The position numbers and the translations under genes were made by a program. Below are positions 58,092 to 64,000 of a stretch of DNA of 64,000 bases, in pieces (within the stretch, counting starts at the first letter, position 1; every line of letters begins with the position of its first letter). The DNA comes from Nocardia arthritidis. Lineage in GTDB: Bacteria > Actinomycetota > Actinomycetes > Mycobacteriales > Mycobacteriaceae. Below the pieces are notes generated by a model, which saw only the letters and a list, made by a program, of their open reading frames with translations, was not told the DNA's origin and searched no databases. Location of the stretch: positions 9,548,001-9,612,000 of the forward strand of contig NZ_CP046172.1 of NCBI RefSeq assembly GCF_011801145.1, read 5' to 3'.

Positions 58092-59809
58092 ATGGTTACA
58101 GCAGTCGATACTATCGACTTTGACGCTGTATTCGCCGAGATCTCCGACCGACTACAAGCAGAATCCGAGAGGCGTTTACTCCCGCCAACGGTCCGCCTGT
58201 GGGATGGCGATTGGAATCTACGCGGACTCGTCAAGAAGGAATACAACGCCAAGTTTCAGTTCCTCGACAATGACACTGGCATCGGAACGTTGGAGATGCC
58301 GCTTACCTACTATCTGTCTCGATGGCTAGTCGATATCGACACCCGGCCGACCACTAACGTGCATATCACCGTCGACAAGGATGGGGCTCGGTGGTCGGGC
58401 AGCATCGACGAGCTTCTAGTCATCAAGGACGAGCAAGGTAAGCGCTACGTCAGAGTCACGTTTAAGCATGACTATGAGCACCTACGGCACATCCTGGTGT
58501 ACAGCAACCCCTTTGTCCGCCGCCCCGGCCTTAACCGGTCGGGGCGGCGGGCGAAGGGCCTAAACTCCTACCTCCCGAGGTCCAGTTTCCAAAGCTATGG
58601 GTACTTTTCGGCCGAGCGCGCTGGTGCCTCAAAACCACACTGTTAGTTAACCTTATCCGGCTCAACTCGTCGATATGGACATTGCCGGATAACCCATTGG
58701 ACCTATCCCAGTGGCTGAATTTCAGGCAAGAAACCTGGACACAGGTTGTCAAACCGGATCTAACCCCTGATACCTCGGTCGGGGCAATCGTCTACGGACG
58801 GTTCAAGTATCTGCATGATGTCAGCAAGAAGGTTGTAGCGGATTCTCAGCTTTCTTGGGAATGCCGCCGATACCTGAAAGATGAAGACGAGCCACCATGG
58901 CCCGGCGCTAACCTCAAACACGGTTGCCTGGTATGGGATCTCATCGACAATTCCGGATGGAACACCGGAACTTCTTTCGGCGGTGACGTATTCCGTGGGC
59001 TAGCGCAGGAAGTAACCGAGTTCTTTGTTGACCAGCCAAACGGCATCATCAACGACACTCGCCGCGCCGTAGACCCGAACATACCGCCGGAGTATTCGAC
59101 TCCCGGCTATAGAGGCACTAACCCAGCCTGCCCCGGTGTGATCTTCTACGAGACCGAACACGGCGGTGTTGCTTCGTCCGAGTTTTCTTGGCGACCGGCT
59201 ACGGACGTTGGCGTTGTAGGTGGTGGGCACTCGATGCCCGGCGTCAATGAACTGTTGTCGGCTGCGGTCCAAGCTTTAGGCGATCTAACCGCCATGATCC
59301 CGGGCGTCCCACCACTCGGGGGAGCCATTGAGGCAGTGCTGCGTCCACTATTCACGGACGTTTTCGCCGCATTCGGTAAGTGGAAAAGCCCGGCGAGAGC
59401 GACACGCCTAAGCACTCAAGGATTCCACTATTTCGAGAAGTGGGCCGACGGCGCAGACGCCGGATACACCATTGCATGGCTATTAGCTATGCGTAATGGG
59501 CTCTGGCAAACCCGGGAGACGACCCGGCATAAGCTAACGATCCAGGATGGCGCATCTGGTTGGGTGGTCGGACAGCGGGGACACGGGCACTTCTTTCTAG
59601 GTGACCGTATCGGTTCATCGGTCCTGGGTATGCCACCCGGCAAGATATTTGTTGACCGGGTCTCCGAGTTGACTCTTTCATGGTCCCGGACTTCCGCCCC
59701 GTCTTGGGACATTGTTGTAGGGCAGAAGGAGCCCGAAGATCCTGTGGTGCAAGCTTGGGAACAGTTCCAGGAGATCCTATCTATCCTCCATGATTTAGGA
59801 GTCATCTAA
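58092..59809 (+). CDS. Minor tail (baseplate) protein interrupted by a 50-nt hairpin
   Basis: The first frame (58092-58646) runs to YEHLRHILVYSNPF and then leaves the family. The second frame resumes LLPPEVQFPKLWVLFGRARW and continues to 59809. Actinophage homologues read through SNPFLLPP-type sequence without a gap (from memory). Removing exactly 58515-58564 (50 nt) rejoins the reading frame perfectly. That segment begins with a 16-bp hairpin (58515-58552). The full protein would be about 555 residues and form the tail tip base. The cause may be insertion, sequencing error or translational bypass. Confidence 0.8.
58515..58552. other. Strong hairpin inside the minor tail gene
   Basis: A 16-bp uninterrupted stem (two G-T pairs) formed by 58515-58530 and 58537-58552 around the loop TTAACC. 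Very GC-rich compared with the surrounding gene. It constitutes most of the 50-nt segment that breaks the frame. Confidence 0.9.
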
Positions 59810-59811
59810 CC

Positions 59812-60381
59812 GTGTCCCGGTTTCCTACTTATGAGAATTGCCAGCCGCCGGAAGGTCAGGAGCCAGACCCCAAGGTTATCTATCAGTGGGCTTTAGCTGC
59901 TATACCGTTCCATGGCAGTACTCCATTAATCCTGCAAGAAGAGGCTCGGGCACAGTTGTCCGAGCTTCTTTGGAACCTTGGTTTTGAACATAACCCGGAG
60001 AAGCAGACGAAGAAGATCCGAGCTCCGTGGCGTGGTCAGCAACATTATCTGAACGGCGCGATTGAAGTCGTCGACGTGAACGACCCGGAACCTGATCCGG
60101 TGACGATTCCTGATCCTCTGGCGTACACCGCGCATGAGCAGGCGGTTATGGCTGAGCGGCTGTATCACACAGGAATGTTGGGCGACCGGGTACCGGCATA
60201 CCGGGAGCACGAGTTTGCAGAAGAGGAATCCGGCGCACCGTTCGACCCGGCTGAACATTCGCCGTCCACAGTGAATGGATATCTTATGGCGGCTAAACCG
60301 CCCGAGCGTCGGCGTGTGATCGCCGCCGAAATGGTCGGTAAACAAAGAGATCAAATCCTGAGGAAGTGGCGCGGTGTCTAA
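59812..60381 (+). CDS. Minor tail-region protein, unknown
   Basis: 189 residues from GTG 59812. Opens MSRFPTYENCQPPEGQEPDP and contains PFHGSTPLILQEEARAQLSE, LWNLGFEHNPEKQTKKIRAP, and a C-terminal helix (PPERRRVIAAEMVGKQRDQI). Common companion of minor tail genes in cluster A-like phages. Function unknown. Overlaps the endolysin start by 8 bases. Confidence 0.65.
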   Translation: MSRFPTYENCQPPEGQEPDPKVIYQWALAAIPFHGSTPLILQEEARAQLSELLWNLGFEHNPEKQTKKIRAPWRGQQHYLNGAIEVVDVNDPEPDPVTIPDPLAYTAHEQAVMAERLYHTGMLGDRVPAYREHEFAEEESGAPFDPAEHSPSTVNGYLMAAKPPERRRVIAAEMVGKQRDQILRKWRGV

Positions 60382-61645
60382 AGACGACTACGCACTAGCG
60401 ATTATCCGAGAAGGGCAACGGCGCGGGATTACCCCGCGCGGAATCCAGATCGCTCTAGCTACGGCACTGGTTGAGTCCAACCTAGTGATGTACGCGAACG
60501 AGTCCGACCCGGAGTCACTGAAATACCCGCATGAAGCTTTGTCACGTGACAAGAACTCTTCGGGTCTGTTCCAGCAACGTGCTCCGTGGTGGGGGTTCGC
60601 TGCCGATCGGATGGACCCAGCGCGAAGCGCAGGCTTGTTCTACGACGCACTAGCGAAGCTCGATTACAACAACCCGGGCCGGACGCCCGGATCGTACGCA
60701 CAACGAGTACAGCAATCCGCCTTTCCCGGTCGGTATGACCAGCGATGGCCTGAAGCCCAATCGCTATACGCCCGGCTGATTGGTGGCTTCCCTGCCACCG
60801 GAGGAAGTGAGCCAATGACCCAACCTGCTTTTACCGAGATTGACAAGATGGGGAATAGTTGCGATCCGCGTTCGCGGCCCCCGGTCAACTTTTTGTTGCA
60901 CACCGAGGAAGGTAATTCGTCTGCCGCCTCGCTAGCGGACTACCTAAACAACTCAGACAATGGAGTAAGCTACCACTACACCCTGAGAGACAGCATTCTT
61001 GTCGATGTGGTGGACACCGACTATGCGTCATGGTCGGTATTGAGCGCTAACGCATTCACGATCAATTTGTGTTTTGCCGGTTCCCGCGCCTCGTGGACTC
61101 GGGACGAGTGGCTACAGCGCGAACGGGATATCGAGATTGCCGCGTATGTCGCAGTGCAGGACTGTGTCAAGTACAACATCCCAGCGATAGTCATTAAGCC
61201 GCCCTACGCCGAAGGACCGGGCATCTCGGATCATCGGTATGTGACCGAATGCCTTGGTATCGGTGATCATCGGGACGTCGGACCAAATTTCCCATGGGAT
61301 GTATTCGAGGGCTACGTAAATAAATGGTCGGGGAAGGTTCCGGCCGATTCGGATGGAGATGATATGAGCTGGGGCGAAACTATTAGAAACCTCGACGGCC
61401 AGGACGTGAGCCGAGAGGACATGCTCAAGTGGATTGACAAGCACGTTAACCAGTTGCTGAACGTCGGTATCGCCATCCTTGACCAACTCGGCGGCCCGGG
61501 TGTCGGTCAGGCCGTCGCTGACGGCCAACTGGTCAAGTTTGATGGGTACCCCCAAGGCGGTAACCGGCCTGCCTATGACCTTCAAGCGGCCATCGCCAAA
61601 GCTGTTGGTGTACCGGGAACTAGGGATATGAAGGAAGGTAAGTAA
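60374..61645 (+). CDS. lysA: Endolysin (lysin A): N-terminal lytic domain plus Amidase_2
   Basis: 423 residues. An N-terminal glycosidase/transglycosylase-like domain (ALATALVESNLVMYAN with likely catalytic Glu, SSGLFQQRAPWWG) is followed by a PGRP/Amidase_2 domain (NFLLHTEEGNSS, VSYHYTLRDS, NLCFAGSRA, GDHRDVGPNFPWD), then a C-terminal region that may bind wall. It cleaves peptidoglycan at lysis. In cluster A mycobacteriophages lysA precedes the terminase; here it follows the tail genes, which marks this left arm as mosaic. Confidence 0.9.
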   Translation: MSKDDYALAIIREGQRRGITPRGIQIALATALVESNLVMYANESDPESLKYPHEALSRDKNSSGLFQQRAPWWGFAADRMDPARSAGLFYDALAKLDYNNPGRTPGSYAQRVQQSAFPGRYDQRWPEAQSLYARLIGGFPATGGSEPMTQPAFTEIDKMGNSCDPRSRPPVNFLLHTEEGNSSAASLADYLNNSDNGVSYHYTLRDSILVDVVDTDYASWSVLSANAFTINLCFAGSRASWTRDEWLQRERDIEIAAYVAVQDCVKYNIPAIVIKPPYAEGPGISDHRYVTECLGIGDHRDVGPNFPWDVFEGYVNKWSGKVPADSDGDDMSWGETIRNLDGQDVSREDMLKWIDKHVNQLLNVGIAILDQLGGPGVGQAVADGQLVKFDGYPQGGNRPAYDLQAAIAKAVGVPGTRDMKEGK

Positions 61646-61899
61646 TGCATGGAATCATCTCGCGCAATCTGAAGGCGGTAGAAGCCGGCATCGGCTCTAT
61701 CCTCATGGTCCTAACCTTTGTTGCGTCGTTCGAGGGTGCGTTGCCGCAGGCATGGGCCGGAGGCATCACAGCTGTACTGGGCGTGCTAACCACGTTCCGG
61801 GTTTGGCTGGCCAGGAATGAACCACTGATCAGTCAGGCCGAGGACGCCGTAGACGAATTGGTTGATAAGACGGTCGGCGCGTTCCAGATTCGAGGTTAG
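61645..61899 (+). CDS. Holin-like membrane protein
   Basis: 84 residues with two hydrophobic segments (IGSILMVLTFVASF and AWAGGITAVLGVLTTFRVWL) and a charged C-terminus. The ATG overlaps the endolysin stop. Likely holin that releases the endolysin. Confidence 0.75.
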   Translation: MHGIISRNLKAVEAGIGSILMVLTFVASFEGALPQAWAGGITAVLGVLTTFRVWLARNEPLISQAEDAVDELVDKTVGAFQIRG

Positions 61900-61902
61900 C
61901 GG

Positions 61903-62262
61903 TTGACTTCCCTCCCGGAAGGGGCCGCCGATTATGTGGTGGCCCTCTGGGTTCTGGTTCCGGTATTCATGGCAGCTATCGCCGCATGGACTAACCAGCG
62001 AGTCAGAACAGATCAAAAGAAGCACGGCGAAGACCTCAAAGAGGTCAAAGAGCAGGTCACTAACTCGCACAACTCGAACCTCCGGGACGACTTGGACGAG
62101 ATAGCCAAGGAAGTTCGCGGCGTCCGGCAAGACATCGCCGAACTGAGAGCCGAGGTCAGAGATCTTCGGGGGCAAGTTCGGGATATCCGGCAAGAGTCCA
62201 CGGATTTCGAACACGACGTTCGGGAAGTGCTTCGGCGTACACACCCTGACGAGGTTCTATGA
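61903..62262 (+). CDS. DUF2746-type membrane plus coiled-coil protein
   Basis: 119 residues from TTG 61903. One N-terminal membrane helix (YVVALWVLVPVFMAAIAAW) and a long coiled coil (LDEIAKEVRGVRQDIAELRA, VRDLRGQVRDIRQESTDF). Such proteins accompany actinophage holins and may act as a second holin or spanin-like factor. Confidence 0.7.
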   Translation: MTSLPEGAADYVVALWVLVPVFMAAIAAWTNQRVRTDQKKHGEDLKEVKEQVTNSHNSNLRDDLDEIAKEVRGVRQDIAELRAEVRDLRGQVRDIRQESTDFEHDVREVLRRTHPDEVL

Positions 62263-62912
62263 GTTATCCCGTAGGCCCGGCCCCAGACGGGGCCTGGAAG
62301 CTCGGTGGCCGGTATGGCCAGGACATCGAGAAAGATGCTGTACCGGCTATCGTGACCAATGGGGCGAAGACCAAATGGTCGGATGCTCAAGCCGCGCATA
62401 AGACTAATGTCCGCGATCGAATCGACAGCACTTATACGATTGCGGTCTCTGCGAACGGCTCTGCGGACAAGGCTGTCACGACGGCCCAGGCCGCCGCAAA
62501 CGCGGCAGCCAACGCCCAAGAGAAAGCCAGCACCGCCTACGAAAACGCATCGTATTGGATTCTGGAATGCGTCGTTGCCTCAGCCGAGGTACTGCTAGGC
62601 GTCAACGAGCTACTACTTGGCCCGGTGCTCAATGTTCCCAGCAACCGGAAGGCCGTCCTTACCGACGTACACATCGCGCTCTTGGAGCAGCCGAACGGAA
62701 TGAGCCTGGAGATACGCAAATGGAATGCGCCCGGTACCCAACCAACAACAGTAACAACGGTAACGCTCGACCCCAAGGTTACTCGGCGAAATATCGCGCT
62801 GCCCTCGGTGCCGGTACTCGATAAAGAACGCTTCTACTACTACGTCACTAGCGTAACCGGTTCGATTCCGCCTCAAGTGCTACAGGTAGCCGTCGCTGGG
62901 GCCTACCTCTGA
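62259..62912 (+). CDS. Minor tail / fibre protein
   Basis: 217 residues. Opens SYPVGPAPDGAWKLGGRYGQ, has an Ala-rich coiled coil (AVTTAQAAANAAANAQEKAS) and a beta domain (AVLTDVHIALLEQPNGMSLE). Coiled-coil stalk plus beta head is typical of trimeric tail fibres. Start overlaps the 61903 gene by 4 bases. Confidence 0.65.
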   Translation: MSYPVGPAPDGAWKLGGRYGQDIEKDAVPAIVTNGAKTKWSDAQAAHKTNVRDRIDSTYTIAVSANGSADKAVTTAQAAANAAANAQEKASTAYENASYWILECVVASAEVLLGVNELLLGPVLNVPSNRKAVLTDVHIALLEQPNGMSLEIRKWNAPGTQPTTVTTVTLDPKVTRRNIALPSVPVLDKERFYYYVTSVTGSIPPQVLQVAVAGAYL

Positions 62913-62922
62913 TCGGATAGTT

Positions 62923-63249
62923 ATGGATCGTCATTTTCATTGCATAGCAGACAGCACCAACTACCACTCGTCCCAAATTGTTCCAGAGCACCGATACAAG
63001 CTATGGTGCTCGGCCTTCGATACAGACTCGCTCGACCATCTATTCGATATGACACCAGCCGAGAAAGCCATACCGGTGTTCGATTCGGCTATCGACCGTT
63101 TCAACTCCCATCCTGAAGAACTACGGGCCTGGGTGGACAGCTCGGATCTCGGAGGGCTACGCGGAAACCGCAATGCCCTCATAGGTATTCGCACATTCCT
63201 TGCGACCAACGGCGGTACGATCTCGGGCACGTTCACAGATCCGGTGTAG
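62923..63249 (+). CDS. Unknown tail-region protein
   Basis: 108 residues (MDRHFHCIADSTNYHSSQIV, PEELRAWVDSSDLGGLRGNR). No family recognised. Lies between fibre-like genes and is probably co-transcribed. Confidence 0.55.
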   Translation: MDRHFHCIADSTNYHSSQIVPEHRYKLWCSAFDTDSLDHLFDMTPAEKAIPVFDSAIDRFNSHPEELRAWVDSSDLGGLRGNRNALIGIRTFLATNGGTISGTFTDPV

Positions 63250-63251
63250 AC

Positions 63252-64000
63252 GTGAGCTTTCTTATCCGCCGTAACCCGGCGTGGGCGTGGGCGGGATGGC
63301 GAGATCTCGACCCGCAACACGCTCGGCCGGACGAAAACCCGATCCAAAAGCCGTGGAAGAAGACTAATTTCAATCGCACGGTACAGCTGATAGACAATCA
63401 GGTTGTCATAGCCGACGCTTTCGAAACCCCTTTCCAGGTCGGTGGCGTGTCGTACGAAGCTATGCCCTTCACCGACACCTGGGGTTGTGAGTTCGACCTG
63501 AATATTGACGGTAATATCGTTCAGCTTCAGTTCTTCGGGATAGCGTTATCCTCATCGTGGGCGAAGGTCGGTTTCGTTGATCTCCTCGAAGCCCCGATAC
63601 TGGCCATCTGGCGAGATGTTGCTTCGACGACGCAAAGCCTCCGAGTTGTCGTCTATCACTCTCTATCGAATATCGAGACGTTGGCGCGGTCGCCGAGCTT
63701 GGCGTTGATGATGAATAAAATATGGTATCGAGTCAAGATTCTGGTGGAGCGTGACCGGTACCTTCGTGTCTTCGTGAACGATATTCTTCGGTTCTCGTTC
63801 TGGCTGCCGCCCCAGTACGCGGCAGCACCCAACCGGCGCGGGCTCAATTTCTTGAATCAGACGAGCGCCCCCGCCTTCCTCAAAAACTTCATCCTCTACG
63901 ACCGACCCACCGACATCGCTACCGGAATCACATGGCACCGAGAAGTCGTTAGCGATGATTTCCAACGTCAGAACGGGCCGGTCACGAATGGATGGACTGA
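63252..64000 (+). CDS. Minor tail / fibre protein, partial at right edge
   Basis: Starts at GTG 63252 (VSFLIRRNPAWAWAGWRDLD), remains open to the end of the window (249 codons). Beta-rich, with DTWGCEFDLNIDGNIVQLQF, KVGFVDLLEAPILAIWRDVA and a lectin-like IWYRVKILVERDRYLRVFVN, as in concanavalin-like receptor-binding domains. Likely host recognition. The C-terminus is missing. Confidence 0.65.
   Translation, partial: MSFLIRRNPAWAWAGWRDLDPQHARPDENPIQKPWKKTNFNRTVQLIDNQVVIADAFETPFQVGGVSYEAMPFTDTWGCEFDLNIDGNIVQLQFFGIALSSSWAKVGFVDLLEAPILAIWRDVASTTQSLRVVVYHSLSNIETLARSPSLALMMNKIWYRVKILVERDRYLRVFVNDILRFSFWLPPQYAAAPNRRGLNFLNQTSAPAFLKNFILYDRPTDIATGITWHREVVSDDFQRQNGPVTNGWT

Noticed and set aside
58505..58570. 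Direct equivalence to T4 gene 60 translational bypass
   Set aside because: Gap length and stem-loop fit, but there is no stop at the take-off site and no clear matched take-off/landing codons; kept only as one hypothesis.

Overview
The window looks like a lysogen of a mycolic-acid actinobacterium; Nocardia, Rhodococcus or Gordonia are all plausible and the sequence alone does not decide. About 2.3 kb of GC-rich chromosome (degraded IS end, truncated PPOX-type gene, secreted alpha/beta-hydrolase) is followed by most of a temperate siphovirus prophage that runs off the right edge. The prophage order is att side - integrase - leftward-transcribed early/replication arm - rightward-transcribed structural arm. 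This is what integration of a mycobacteriophage cluster A-type genome gives. The diagnostic features are an L5 gp71-type immunity repressor (28758-29264) and an asymmetric 13-bp operator/stoperator repeat, GTTATCTGTCAAC, scattered through the right arm, nearly always in one orientation.

Layout: 1-2346 host flank. 2347-13106 and 13107-23876 are two direct tandem copies of one 10.76-kb block holding integrase, excisionase-like protein, RNA ligase, polynucleotide kinase-phosphatase, zinc-ribbon peptide, Mom-like DNA modification protein, DNA polymerase I, HTH protein, small unknowns, sigma-like protein, metallophosphoesterase, DUF3310 protein and NrdH-type glutaredoxin. I found only 14 single-base indels between the copies, 12 of them in the last 2.1 kb of copy 1, so an assembly artefact is the leading explanation. 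23855-29264 carries primase (two frames), endonuclease VII, RecA/DnaB-like ATPase, DinD-like protein, Cas4-type nuclease and the immunity repressor. 29265-36000 carries unassigned DNA, small genes, a tRNA-Arg, a degenerate tRNA and a tightly coupled four-gene operon with a PD-(D/E)XK-like protein. 36040-38298 is a GC-rich cargo segment with an XRE/TPR regulator. 38457-39436 holds the last right-arm genes.

39437-40015 is the non-coding junction between the arms, where cos is expected. It contains six perfect hairpins in 195 bp. From 40016 onward comes the left arm: small membrane peptide, NHL propeller, tRNA-Leu, HNH nuclease, terminases, portal, MuF/VG15-like protein, scaffold, decoration, capsid, connectors, tail tube, frameshifted tail chaperones, tape measure, minor tail proteins, endolysin, holin-like proteins and further tail proteins.

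The genes form coherent modules. Repressor plus stoperators would silence the right arm, and most stoperators contain a TTGACA -35 hexamer for leftward transcription. RNA ligase, kinase-phosphatase, Mom-like protein and tRNAs look like counter-defence or tRNA maintenance. Single-base deletions in homopolymers also break the host transposase end, the large terminase and possibly primase, so consensus quality limits any claim resting on a frameshift. The least expected items are a 50-nt hairpin interruption inside a conserved minor tail gene, the cos-proximal hairpin array, and two genes with good Shine-Dalgarno sequences but no canonical start codon.
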